From Cytobacillus oceanisediminis 2691 (GTDB lineage: Bacteria; Bacillota; Bacilli; Bacillales; Cytobacillaceae): 64,000 bases of DNA. The position numbers and the translations under genes were made by a program. The notes beneath the pieces were generated by a model. That model was not told where the DNA came from and searched no databases. It saw nothing but the letters and a program-made list of their open reading frames with translations. Shown piece by piece: positions 8,712-16,196 of this stretch (its first letter is position 1; every line of letters begins with the position of its first letter). Location: the NCBI RefSeq assembly GCF_000294775.2, contig NZ_CP015506.1, forward strand, positions 3,323,501 through 3,387,500, in the 5' to 3' direction.

Positions 8712-9347
8712 TTAGCTCCCAAATTTCCTGATGAAAGCTTCCGTATCGTTTAATTCATCAAAATGGGCTTCCAGCTTTTCTCGTGGCCAATCCCACCAGG
8801 CAATCTCAAGCAGCTTTGCAGCTGTTTTTTCAGTGAACCTTCTTTTCAACGGCTTAGCGGGCACGCCGGCTGCAATCGTATAGGGGTCAACATCCTTTGT
8901 AACGACTGCCCCGGACCCGATGACCGATCCCGTGCCGATTTCAACGCCCTTCATGATGATGGCACCGTGTCCAATCCATACATCATGGCCAATTTTGACC
9001 CGATTGGTTCGGCGCCAATCAAAAAATTCATGATCGTCCTGATTGTCAAAACCATAATCGACTTTCCGATAGGTCATATGGTGCTGCGTCACCCGGTCCA
9101 TCGGATGCTGAACGGGATTAATGCATGCATGAGAAGCAATGGAACAGAACTTGCCGATTTCAGCATAGTTGACTGTCACATCATCCATTGTATAAGTGTA
9201 GTCGCCAAATTTTGATTCGATAATTTTGTTTCTTTCTCCGATTGACGTCCATTCTCCCGCATAGCTGTCAATGATGAAGCTGGAATGATGTACAGCAGGT
9301 GAAACAGAGAGCTTTTCATCCTTTTTTGGTTTATAAATCATTGACAT
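8712..9347 (-). CDS. Phosphonate-metabolism hexapeptide-repeat transferase
   Basis: Left-handed beta-helix acetyltransferase-type protein of the group found with phn operons. It has 211 residues. Hexapeptide repeats such as IGHDVWIGHGAIIMKGVEIG and GSVIGSGAVVTKDV run from about residue 60 to 170, and the HPMDRVTQHHMTYR segment carries candidate active-site His residues. ATG at 9347 is preferred over the upstream TTG at 9353. It follows phnPP by 32 bp. By analogy with PhnO it may acetylate aminoalkylphosphonates, but that is inference; the substrate is unknown. Confidence 0.82.
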   Translation of the reverse strand: MSMIYKPKKDEKLSVSPAVHHSSFIIDSYAGEWTSIGERNKIIESKFGDYTYTMDDVTVNYAEIGKFCSIASHACINPVQHPMDRVTQHHMTYRKVDYGFDNQDDHEFFDWRRTNRVKIGHDVWIGHGAIIMKGVEIGTGSVIGSGAVVTKDVDPYTIAAGVPAKPLKRRFTEKTAAKLLEIAWWDWPREKLEAHFDELNDTEAFIRKFGS

Positions 9348-9379
9348 GTGCAAATCCCACCCCTTTTTAAATGTGCTGA

Positions 9380-10246
9380 CTATAATCGCTGGCTTTTCAG
9401 TCTCTGCCGTCTTGCAGCTAATTCATGCACTCTCTCCACCCCCGGAGACATGCAGCCCAGCACAACCTCTTTCTCACCATAAGCACCATGAAAGTCGGAG
9501 CCTCCAGTCATGGTTAATCCATATTGTATGGCCAGTTTCCTTGCCATTTCTTCATGCTGTTTATTATGAAGGGGGTGCCAGACTTCTATCCCCTGCAGGC
9601 CGGCTTCAACCAGCTCAGGCACTTTTTCAAAATTTCCATATTGGCCAGGGTGGGCAAGTACCGGCACACCGCCTGCTTCAAGAATTGCCTCAACAGCAAG
9701 CCTCGCATCCACATATTCCATCGGGATAAAAGCCACTCCTTTCGATTCTCCATTTTGACCGCGGCCAAATAATTTTTTGTATTGGGAACCATATATAGAA
9801 TCTGCATATCCAGTTTCAATAAGAGCTTCCATGATGTGCTGCTTATAAACTCCCGTTCCACCCGCAGAAAGCTCCAGACAGCGGTCCCATGTAATGCTGT
9901 AGCCTGCTGATATCAGCCTTTGAACCATTTCGAACGAAAGCTTATGCCTCCGCTCAATGATCGGCTGGCACAGCGTTTCAATTGACTTATGCCCAGGTTC
10001 GATAAAATAGCCCAGAATGTGGACCCGGCGTGCCCTGTCAAAATCAAAAGCAGAAATTTCAATACCAGGGATCACCTCCACTCCATACCTCTTACCTCGC
10101 TCAATTGCTTCCCTCAGCCCTTTTGTGGTGTCATGGTTCGTAATGGCCAAATGTGAAACCTCATTGGCAATGGCCAGATTCAAAACCTCATCAATTGATA
10201 GCGGGCAATCAGAAATATTCGTATGGCAATGCAGCTCTGCTTTCAT
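9380..10246 (-). CDS. phnPP: PHP-domain phosphoribosyl cyclic phosphate phosphodiesterase (PhnPP-type)
   Basis: PHP-family metal-dependent phosphoesterase. In Eggerthella lenta a PHP protein (PhnPP) hydrolyses the 1,2-cyclic ribose phosphate made by PhnJ; this gene probably has that role, since no phnP is seen here. It has 288 residues. PHP motifs are MKAELHCHTNISDC (HxH), ITNHDTTKG (NHD), PGIEISA, VLAHPGQ and GGSDFHG. ATG at 10246 has GGAGG 7 bp upstream, better than ATG at 10261. It is the first gene behind a PhoP-type promoter. Confidence 0.82.
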   Translation of the reverse strand: MKAELHCHTNISDCPLSIDEVLNLAIANEVSHLAITNHDTTKGLREAIERGKRYGVEVIPGIEISAFDFDRARRVHILGYFIEPGHKSIETLCQPIIERRHKLSFEMVQRLISAGYSITWDRCLELSAGGTGVYKQHIMEALIETGYADSIYGSQYKKLFGRGQNGESKGVAFIPMEYVDARLAVEAILEAGGVPVLAHPGQYGNFEKVPELVEAGLQGIEVWHPLHNKQHEEMARKLAIQYGLTMTGGSDFHGAYGEKEVVLGCMSPGVERVHELAARRQRLKSQRL

Positions 10247-10278
10247 CTCCATTCCTCCCATTTGCAGCCTTTTTTACT

Positions 10279-10342
10279 AGAATAACTTGGTGCCAAGCCA
10301 GATAGGTTAACGGGATGTAAATTTCTGTTAAGAGTTTGTAAT
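10279..10342 (-). promoter_or_regulatory. phnPP promoter: PhoP boxes, PhnF-type dyad and -10
   Basis: On the minus strand ATTACA, TTAACA, TTTACA and TTAACC (10342 down to 10305) repeat every 10-11 bp, as PhoP boxes do. They are followed by a perfect dyad CTTGG-CA-CCAAG (10297-10286) and TATTCT (10284-10279) as a -10 candidate. It matches the phnG promoter base for base at many positions, including TGTAAATT and GCTTGGCA. Confidence 0.78.
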
Positions 10343-10403
10343 TCCTATTATGATTTTCAGTTTAGTGGTTTCTGCCTTAGTAAAAGCCCCGCATTAAAGC
10401 AAC

Positions 10404-10479
10404 TGACCGATATATTGGAAAAGTGACCGATATATTCAATTTCTGACCGATAATCTACCGAAAGTGGCCGATATTCCCA
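10404..10479. repeat. Four-copy 20-21 bp tandem repeat, TGACCGATAT family
   Basis: TGACCGATATATT at 10404, 10424 and (variant) 10444, and TGGCCGATATTCC at 10465: period 20, 20, 21 bp. The same motif in reverse orientation forms a five-copy array near 53.6 kb. It lies between the phnPP promoter and the tatA terminator. Confidence 0.85.
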
Positions 10480-10519
10480 TTTGGAAGACAGCTTTTTTCA
10501 TAAAAATCTTCACGAAAAA

Positions 10520-10544
10520 GGGCCAACTCCAAAAAAGTCGGCCC
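10520..10544 (-). terminator. Terminator of the phosphoesterase-tatA transcript
   Basis: GGGCCGACT pairs with AGTTGGCCC (one G-T pair) around a T-rich loop, followed on the minus strand by TTTTTCG. It starts 10 nt past the tatA stop. Confidence 0.85.
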
Positions 10545-10553
10545 ATTTCTGCT

Positions 10554-10736
10554 TTATGATTTCGTTTTGCTGCTGTCTTCCTGGTTCTCTGACAGCAATT
10601 CTTTTGTTGAGCTTTTAAATTCCCTCAATGTCGAGCCGAATGCTCGGCCAATTTCCGGCAGCTTCGATGGACCGAAAATGATAAGTGCGATAACTAATAC
10701 TAATATTAGTCCAGGTATACCTATATTTTGCAGCAT
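10554..10736 (-). CDS. tatA: Twin-arginine translocase subunit TatA
   Basis: Pore-forming subunit of the Tat pathway, which exports folded proteins. It has 60 residues: a single membrane helix ([20 protein letters not shown]), then the [14 protein letters not shown] hinge and amphipathic helix, then an acidic/polar tail. ATG at 10736 has GGAGG 7 bp upstream; the earlier ATG at 10742 is too close. It ends an operon of two Tat-signal phosphoesterases, as Bacillus phoD-tatAd does. No tatC is present in the window. Confidence 0.95.
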   Translation of the reverse strand: MLQNIGIPGLILVLVIALIIFGPSKLPEIGRAFGSTLREFKSSTKELLSENQEDSSKTKS

Positions 10737-10776
10737 GTTCATCCCTCCTGCTGAGTATTGTTACTAACCGTCTTAA

Positions 10777-12180
10777 TTAAACGGTTTCTGCGGCAGCCAA
10801 TGTTTTCGTCTTCCCTAAAGCTTTTAAAGGCCTCTTACATACATTCCCATAAGCATCCAGTGCATGCACCTCAATTTGATAGGCTGTATTGGCCTCTAAT
10901 CCTTCAATTGTTAACGTCAAGGGGTTTGGCACAGGATCTTTATAGAATTCCGAGAAAGCAAGAAATTCCTTCACAACTTTCTCTGAATTTGCATGTCTTG
11001 CCACTACCTTGTAGTCATGAACCAGCAGGTCATCCTTGGCCTGGGTAAACATAATGGCCATGCCAGTGGCTGATGTCATTTCATGATTAATGGAAAGCAT
11101 CGCATCTTTTGTAAAAAAAGGTGCCTGCTTATCTCTGTCTTCTGTGTATGAAAATTTCCGCTTATTTGCCGGATAGTTTATTTCAAATGGCTCACCTGTC
11201 CAATCATTATGATGAATATCGCGTCGCCTGATCAGCACCTTATTATTATGTACCTCTACAATTAATGCCTGATTCAGGACATCTGCACCCTCAGGCACTT
11301 CCCCTTGAATTCTGCCGGCATCCAGCCACAAATAAGCGCCAGTTGAGGTTCCAATTGAAGTAAAATCCTTCTGGTGAATGATTCTCGGGTCATCAAGAGG
11401 ATAGTGCGTATGACCGGAAAATGAGATGACTTGCGGATATTCCTTTAAAGTGTTGTAAAAAAGGTCTCTATTTTGAGTAAAGCCCCATTCGCTTCCATAG
11501 ACCGTCCCTTTAATCGGCTGATGGTGAAAGACAAAAATTGGCTTTTTCCAATCATCTTCATGAGCAATCTTCAGCTGCTCACCCAGCCAATTAATTTGTT
11601 CAACGGAGAATGTGCCCTCTGTTAATCCATCTTCTGTTCCCAGAATAATAAAATGGTAGCCTTTGATTACCTTGTGATAGCAGATAGATTCCATGCCTGT
11701 TTTTGTTAGGAATCGCTTCTGTGCATCTGCTGCTGATAAGCCATTCCAATAGTCATGATTCCCTATGGCAAACATGGAGACGGCACCCGGCTGTTTGTGG
11801 GCATTATAAGCTGACATAAACTTATCGAATTCGGCTTCATATCCATAATCTGTTAAATCTCCCACAACCAAAAAAGCATCCTGCTCCGGAACAGCCTTAT
11901 TTAGCTGTTCTAAAGTTGTTATAAACTTTTCAAGTGTTTTATTGCTGCTGTTATGGATATGAATGTCACTAATAACCGGGAAAACTAAATCCGGTTTGCC
12001 AGCAGAATTCATAATCGAAGCAGAAGAGGCAGCACTTGCTGTAATTAAATTAAGAGAGTTAGCAAGAGATAATCCAATTGTTGCACTGGCAGCTAAGGTA
12101 GTCTTCTGCAAAAAAGCACGGCGATCCATTTCTTTTTTAAATATATTTCCATCTCTTTGTCCAGTCCGATTATCATTCAT
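10777..12180 (-). CDS. Tat-exported metallophosphoesterase with FN3-like C-terminus
   Basis: Secreted calcineurin-like phosphoesterase, likely to free phosphate from phosphate esters outside the cell. It has 467 residues. A twin-arginine signal MDRRAFLQKTTLAASATIGL begins at about residue 18. Metallophosphoesterase motifs follow: VISDIHIHN, VVGDLTDYG, AIGNHDYW, FHHQP and FSGHTHYP. The last ~80 residues contain a fibronectin III-like stretch (LTLTIEGLEANTAYQIEVHA). ATG at 12180 follows GGAGAAGGAG and is preferred over an upstream ATG at 12225. It lies 40 bp upstream of tatA. The exact substrate is unknown. Confidence 0.87.
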   Translation of the reverse strand: MNDNRTGQRDGNIFKKEMDRRAFLQKTTLAASATIGLSLANSLNLITASAASSASIMNSAGKPDLVFPVISDIHIHNSSNKTLEKFITTLEQLNKAVPEQDAFLVVGDLTDYGYEAEFDKFMSAYNAHKQPGAVSMFAIGNHDYWNGLSAADAQKRFLTKTGMESICYHKVIKGYHFIILGTEDGLTEGTFSVEQINWLGEQLKIAHEDDWKKPIFVFHHQPIKGTVYGSEWGFTQNRDLFYNTLKEYPQVISFSGHTHYPLDDPRIIHQKDFTSIGTSTGAYLWLDAGRIQGEVPEGADVLNQALIVEVHNNKVLIRRRDIHHNDWTGEPFEINYPANKRKFSYTEDRDKQAPFFTKDAMLSINHEMTSATGMAIMFTQAKDDLLVHDYKVVARHANSEKVVKEFLAFSEFYKDPVPNPLTLTIEGLEANTAYQIEVHALDAYGNVCKRPLKALGKTKTLAAAETV

Positions 12181-12258
12181 GATTAATAAACTCCTTCTCC
12201 AATTTTTCCATACTCCTCTTAACACCGTCCCTTATTAACTTCGTTGGCCTGTTTTAGC

Positions 12259-13461
12259 CTATTCTATCTCCAGCGGCAGCGGATCAATGCTCTGGTCGTT
12301 GGCTGTTAAATCAATACCGAAGTCTTTGGCAAAAACCATATGGGTATCTGCTAAAACACCTTCATGATTTTCATCTAAATTAAACACTCTCGCTCCCCGA
12401 AGTCTGTTTCTGTCGGGCCCTGAAAGACCGTAAGTGCCAAAGCCGGTATTTCCGGCATATCCGAGCAGAATTCCATAATAGTTGCCGCAATATGTATTAA
12501 TATGATCATGGCCGCAGAATACGCCTTTCACATCCCCTCTATCCAGCATGGCTGTAAACAAGCCGCTGTTGATCGGGCCGGGGCACTCATCTTCATTCCG
12601 CTCTCCATTGATTTGATGCCTGGCCACAGCCAAATCATGCCCGGCCTGTGTTCTGCCGTCCACACTGCCCCACCACATAAAACGGTGCTCCCATAGAGGA
12701 ATATGAATGAATACAAGAGAAGGCACTTTATAGCCATAACGCTTTTCTATTGCTTTGGATCTTTCATAATACCAATTAACCTGATTAAATCGCAGCCAAT
12801 CCCATGTTGGATAGCCCTTGAAATCCTGGCCGGCGATCGTTTGAGGGGCATATCTGCCGCTGTCTAAAAGCCAGAGATTAAATGCTGCCTTATTCCCTCT
12901 GGATTTTTTGATTAATAGATTCATATTTCCTGTTCCTGTAAGGCCTTTTTGTCCAGGTGTGTTCATATTATGCTTGTATTTCATATAGAACTTGAGCATA
13001 CCGCTCTCATCCATGCCGCTCTTTGGAGTTGAGTCCTCATCATGATTTCCAAACGTAGCCGCCCAGCGGATTCCCCTTTTTTCCATTGGCTGGACGACAT
13101 TATTCATGGCTTGCTTCATTTCTAATTCTGTATCACAGCCGCCTGTTATATTGTCACCATTTAAAACGACAAAATCAGGCTTCTCTGAATCAAGCACCTT
13201 TTCCATCAGCTGTATGGTCCGTCTGTCGATCCTTTCATCATCCTGAGTATCATTAAATTGGACAACTTTAAATTTCCCATTCGAATTGAAGGAAAGCCTT
13301 GGCCCTTCCAGCTTTTCACTTATCTCTTCCGCTTGAACCCTGCTTTCGAATAAGTCTCCAGGCAAGCCTGCAGCTGCCATAGTTAAAGCCAGTGTCCCTG
13401 CTCCTCCCGCTTTAATAAATGCCCTTCTGTCCATTCCTTTGCTTTCATTTTCTTTCATCAT
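12259..13461 (-). CDS. Tat-exported metallophosphoesterase (DCR2-like)
   Basis: Second secreted metallophosphoesterase, of the type related to yeast Dcr2 phosphohydrolases. It has about 400 residues. A Tat signal MDRRAFIKAGGAGTLALTMA starts near residue 10. Motifs are VVQFNDTQDDE, VLNGDNITGG, TFGNHDED, FIHIPLWE and FCGHDHIN. Two adjacent ATG codons (13461, 13458) follow GGAGGT; the far upstream ATG at 13473 overlaps that ribosome site and is rejected. It is the first gene of the unit with the second phosphoesterase and tatA. Phosphate-starvation control is plausible but only weak PhoP-like boxes are seen upstream. Confidence 0.87.
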   Translation of the reverse strand: MMKENESKGMDRRAFIKAGGAGTLALTMAAAGLPGDLFESRVQAEEISEKLEGPRLSFNSNGKFKVVQFNDTQDDERIDRRTIQLMEKVLDSEKPDFVVLNGDNITGGCDTELEMKQAMNNVVQPMEKRGIRWAATFGNHDEDSTPKSGMDESGMLKFYMKYKHNMNTPGQKGLTGTGNMNLLIKKSRGNKAAFNLWLLDSGRYAPQTIAGQDFKGYPTWDWLRFNQVNWYYERSKAIEKRYGYKVPSLVFIHIPLWEHRFMWWGSVDGRTQAGHDLAVARHQINGERNEDECPGPINSGLFTAMLDRGDVKGVFCGHDHINTYCGNYYGILLGYAGNTGFGTYGLSGPDRNRLRGARVFNLDENHEGVLADTHMVFAKDFGIDLTANDQSIDPLPLEIE

Positions 13462-13770
13462 CCTTACCTCCATGAATTGATAAAAAATTCCCCTACGGTT
13501 AAAATCCTAGAGTAAATCTATTAAAGAAGTATTAATATCAATAGATTGTTTAGTAAAGAAAACAAAGGCAAAAAGATAAACAAAAATATGATTTTCAATT
13601 CTCATCTGAGATTAATAGGAAGGAAGAATGAAATTCGGGACTTTCCTCTCTTTGTATTCTTTTGTTTTCATTTCTGTTTTTAAACTTTTATATAAATTAA
13701 TATTTTTGACCTCAATTTTTAAAACTTCAGCCCTATAATGATCCATAAGATGAAAACGGGGGGACCAATA
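13462..13770. other. Divergent promoter region between phosphoesterase and DeoR genes
   Basis: About 309 bp, AT-rich. GGTTAA at 13497, TATTAA at 13519 and 13530 and AGTAAA at 13552 fall on multiples of 11 bp and could be degenerate PhoP boxes for the minus-strand operon, but the match is poor. No gene or clear hairpin was seen. Confidence 0.4.
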
Positions 13771-14562
13771 ATGAAAAAAGGGTTCGTTGCGGAAAGGCAC
13801 AGGAGGATTATCAGGGAATTAGAATTAAAAAATAAAGTGAGTGTAGCGGATCTCTCCAGAAAATTAAGTGTAACGCCAGAAACAATCCGGAGTGACTTGA
13901 GACGGCTTGAGAAGGGAAACAAATTGCGAAGAATTCATGGAGGAGCCATATGCTATTTTGGCTTAGAGAAGGAGCAGCAATTAAATAAAAGGATTGTTGT
14001 AAGCCTTCCCATCAAAAAGAAAATTGGTGAAGCTGCAGCAAGCTTTATTTCCGATGGAGAAACAATTGTTTTGGATGTCGGCTCCACAACTCTTCATATT
14101 GCCGGTTCGATTGAAAATGTTGAGAACGTAACGATCGTAACCAATTCACTGGCTGCCGCAGAAATATTAAATACAAGAATGGAAAATAAACTGTTCAATG
14201 GCAGGGTCATTCTGATTGGCGGGACCGTGAATCCTCTGCAGCGCTCAACCTCAGGTTCACTAACTAATCAGATGCTGGAACACTTTTATTTTGACAAGGC
14301 CTTTATCTCCTGTGGAGGAATGAACCGCGAAGGGATATGCGATTATAATATTGATGAAGCTGCTGCCTCTGCTATCATGATAAAAAGATCTAAACAGGTT
14401 TATGTGGCAGCCGATTCCTCAAAACTGAATCAAAGGGCATTTTTCCATATCAGCCCTTTTTCGGCTATTGATTTTGTCATTACTGATGCGGATTTGCCGC
14501 AGAATTGGCCGGAGGAGGAAATCAAGTTCAATGGGCTAAAATGGGTAAAAGTCTATACATAA
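13771..14562 (+). CDS. DeoR/GlpR-family transcriptional regulator
   Basis: DNA-binding regulator that responds to a sugar phosphate-type ligand in this family. It has 263 residues: an N-terminal DeoR HTH (about 5-60, with VSVADLSRKLSVTPETIRSDLRRLE and RIHGGA) and a DeoRC sensor domain with IVLDVGSTT and VTNSLAAAEIL. ATG at 13771 lies 7 bp after GGGGGG; the ATG at 13738 is too early. It is divergent from the phosphoesterase-tatA operon, so that operon may be its target. It has no metabolic gene beside it to name its ligand. Confidence 0.85.
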   Translation: MKKGFVAERHRRIIRELELKNKVSVADLSRKLSVTPETIRSDLRRLEKGNKLRRIHGGAICYFGLEKEQQLNKRIVVSLPIKKKIGEAAASFISDGETIVLDVGSTTLHIAGSIENVENVTIVTNSLAAAEILNTRMENKLFNGRVILIGGTVNPLQRSTSGSLTNQMLEHFYFDKAFISCGGMNREGICDYNIDEAAASAIMIKRSKQVYVAADSSKLNQRAFFHISPFSAIDFVITDADLPQNWPEEEIKFNGLKWVKVYT

Positions 14563-14570
14563 AATGAAAC

Positions 14571-14612
14571 AGAACTCTCAGGCCACTGTTAGACGGAGTG
14601 ACTGAGAGTTCT
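14571..14612 (+). terminator. Hairpin after the DeoR gene
   Basis: AGAACTCTCAG and CTGAGAGTTCT form a perfect 11-bp stem with a 20-nt loop. It sits between converging genes; the T tract is weak on the plus strand. Confidence 0.6.
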
Positions 14613-14613
14613 C

Positions 14614-14715
14614 TTAAAAGAGGCCAAATGCAAAGATAACAGTTAGAACGATCATACACATCATTTTTGTATAGCGAATGGCCCCTTCCGATTTCTCTGG
14701 CTCTTCCTTATACAT
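14614..14715 (-). CDS. Small single-span membrane protein (33 aa), hypothetical
   Basis: ORF MYKEEPEKSEGAIRYTKMMC... ending in a hydrophobic segment (MIVLTVIFAFGLF): an acidic/polar N-terminus and one membrane span. Its ATG directly follows the stop of the next small ORF, so the two look like a coupled pair; GGGGAAAG lies 8 bp upstream. I do not recognise the family. The paired arrangement and the clean hydrophobicity pattern support a real gene, but there is no homology evidence. Confidence 0.45.
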   Translation of the reverse strand: MYKEEPEKSEGAIRYTKMMCMIVLTVIFAFGLF

Positions 14716-14841
14716 CTACCACTTTCCCCACAGCAGGCTTTCTTCCGGATCGAAATAACTCCAGATCTGCACCCCGAATACAGGAATAAATAAGATAAAC
14801 ATCAATTGAAATCTGCCATTTATCAGCCCCTTCGCTATCAT
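14716..14841 (-). CDS. Small membrane protein (41 aa), hypothetical
   Basis: ORF starting MIAKGLINGRFQ, then a hydrophobic span (LMFILFIPVFGVQIW) and the tail SYFDPEESLLWGKW. The ATG at 14841 lacks a good ribosome site, so the true start may differ. It is directly coupled to the 33-residue ORF. I do not recognise it. Confidence 0.4.
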   Translation of the reverse strand: MIAKGLINGRFQLMFILFIPVFGVQIWSYFDPEESLLWGKW

Positions 14842-14931
14842 TTTACGTTGGTTTCATCTCTATCCGGATTGTTTATTTCCTTCTAAAACGGAAACATTAG
14901 TAACATACAGGAGAAAAGGGAGGCAAATGAT

Positions 14932-15090
14932 ATGAGTGAAAAAACTCCACAGGATGTTAACCGTATTCAGGAAGAAGCTCAAAAGCAGGATCGGGAAGCG
15001 CAGAAAGCACAGGAAGTTGTTGAAGATGCCATTTCCAAAATGACTCCGCAGCGGCAGTATGAAAAAGAAAAGGAACAGAATAAACGATAA
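14932..15090 (+). CDS. Small charged, helical protein (52 aa), hypothetical
   Basis: MSEKTPQDVNRIQEEAQKQD... is highly charged, rich in Gln, Glu and Lys, with heptad-like helix character and no Cys or hydrophobic span. ATG at 14932 has GGGAGG 8 bp upstream and a clear terminator follows, which supports a real gene. It is convergent with the HD-domain gene. Function unknown. Confidence 0.65.
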   Translation: MSEKTPQDVNRIQEEAQKQDREAQKAQEVVEDAISKMTPQRQYEKEKEQNKR

Positions 15091-15099
15091 AAATAGGAA

Positions 15100-15135
15100 A
15101 AGCCTTATTCCTGCCCGGATGCAGTGATAAGGCTT
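15100..15135. terminator. Bidirectional terminator
   Basis: AAGCCTTAT and ATAAGGCTT form a 9-bp stem between converging genes. A close relative of this hairpin lies at 16166-16196 on the other side of the HD gene. Confidence 0.75.
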
Positions 15136-15141
15136 CCTTCA

Positions 15142-16113
15142 TTATTGAATTTTTATGTACACACCTTCCATGGCTTTTTCATATGCATTTTGTCCACTGT
15201 TTTTAACATCATCTGACAGGCTGGATGACCTGATGAGCTTGCTGTTAATCAAAACGGAAGGGTCTATCAATCTGATTTTCCCTTTGAAATGAATATCGTA
15301 GTCTAACCTGTTTTCTTCTGCGGTGACCTTATGATCAATTTTCTCAAGCAGACGCTTCACTTCCTGATCCCCTGATTCCCTTATTTTAACTAATACCTCT
15401 TCATCTTTCGCAAGGAGATCACCCAAATGAAGAATTTCTTTTTCCAGAGATCTTTTCAGGACCTTTGCAAGAGAATCATTTGCATAAATATTTAAGGGTT
15501 CCATGAAGAAATCAATGACTTCTTTATAGTAAGTTTTTACGAACCACTCAGCTGCCTGCAGGTCAGAAATATAAATTTGGCCGTCAACAACGATCAGATT
15601 CTTCAGAAAGCCGTGTGCCTCATTTAAAGAAATATAACCGTATCGGTACATGTCCCTCAACGTGTAGTCCAGCCGGTCCGCACAAAGTTCGGGTGCGGGC
15701 TGTTCTAATAATGTCCATTGTGAATCCTCAAAAAGAATACTTTCATAATCAAGATGATGCCTTTTCAATATAGCCGGGATCTCAGATTCAAGGACAACAC
15801 GCTCATAAATATGTTCATGATAATCTTCTGCTTCATTTTCCAAAACCCCATCAACCACATGGGAAAAGGCAGTATGAGAAACATCATGAAGCAAACCGGC
15901 AATCTGCTCTTCCACAGAACCGCCCAGTTTCCTTATTAACAGCATCACGCCTAATGAATGTTCGTACCTCGTGACATTCCATTTTTCATTGACAAGATAG
16001 CCCGCTCCGCCCTGGTGTACACCCTTTAACCTTTCCACCGGCCTGCTGTTGATTAATTCTTCCAGCACTTGTTCAAGCTTGTATTCTCCATATAACTCGT
16101 CTTTAATCAGCAT
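15142..16113 (-). CDS. HD-domain phosphohydrolase (YdhJ-like)
   Basis: Cytosolic metal-dependent phosphohydrolase of the HD superfamily, related to dNTP triphosphohydrolases. It has 323 residues. The HD site is seen as RYEHSLG (H51) and LLHDVSHTAFSH (H76-D77, H80); ADRLDYTLRD near 190 supplies the second Asp region. ATG at 16113 follows AGGAGGATTT. It stands alone between two similar terminator hairpins. The substrate is unknown. Confidence 0.85.
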   Translation of the reverse strand: MLIKDELYGEYKLEQVLEELINSRPVERLKGVHQGGAGYLVNEKWNVTRYEHSLGVMLLIRKLGGSVEEQIAGLLHDVSHTAFSHVVDGVLENEAEDYHEHIYERVVLESEIPAILKRHHLDYESILFEDSQWTLLEQPAPELCADRLDYTLRDMYRYGYISLNEAHGFLKNLIVVDGQIYISDLQAAEWFVKTYYKEVIDFFMEPLNIYANDSLAKVLKRSLEKEILHLGDLLAKDEEVLVKIRESGDQEVKRLLEKIDHKVTAEENRLDYDIHFKGKIRLIDPSVLINSKLIRSSSLSDDVKNSGQNAYEKAMEGVYIKIQ

Positions 16114-16165
16114 AAATCCTCCTGCTTAGATAATCTATACCTACATTATATATGTTTCAAAGAGA

Positions 16166-16196
16166 AAAGCCTTAATCCCGGCAGGAATAAGGCTTT
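16166..16196. terminator. Terminator hairpin after ywaF-like gene's 3' end/upstream of HD gene
   Basis: AAAGCCTTA and TAAGGCTTT form a 9-bp stem that touches the stop codon of the YwaF-like gene; on the minus strand it is followed by CTCTTTGAA, so the T tract is poor. Confidence 0.6.

Larger units (their letters stand above)
10247..10553. other. Intergenic region between phnPP and tatA
   Basis: About 307 bp without a gene. From left to right it contains the phnPP promoter with PhoP boxes (10279-10342), a short array of TGACCGATAT repeats (10404-10479) and the tatA terminator (10520-10544). No coding sequence was seen. Confidence 0.8.

Noticed and set aside
13497..13557. PhoP boxes before the phosphoesterase-tatA operon
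   Set aside because: Four hexamers fall on multiples of 11 bp but match the consensus poorly and the area is AT-rich; not strong enough to call.
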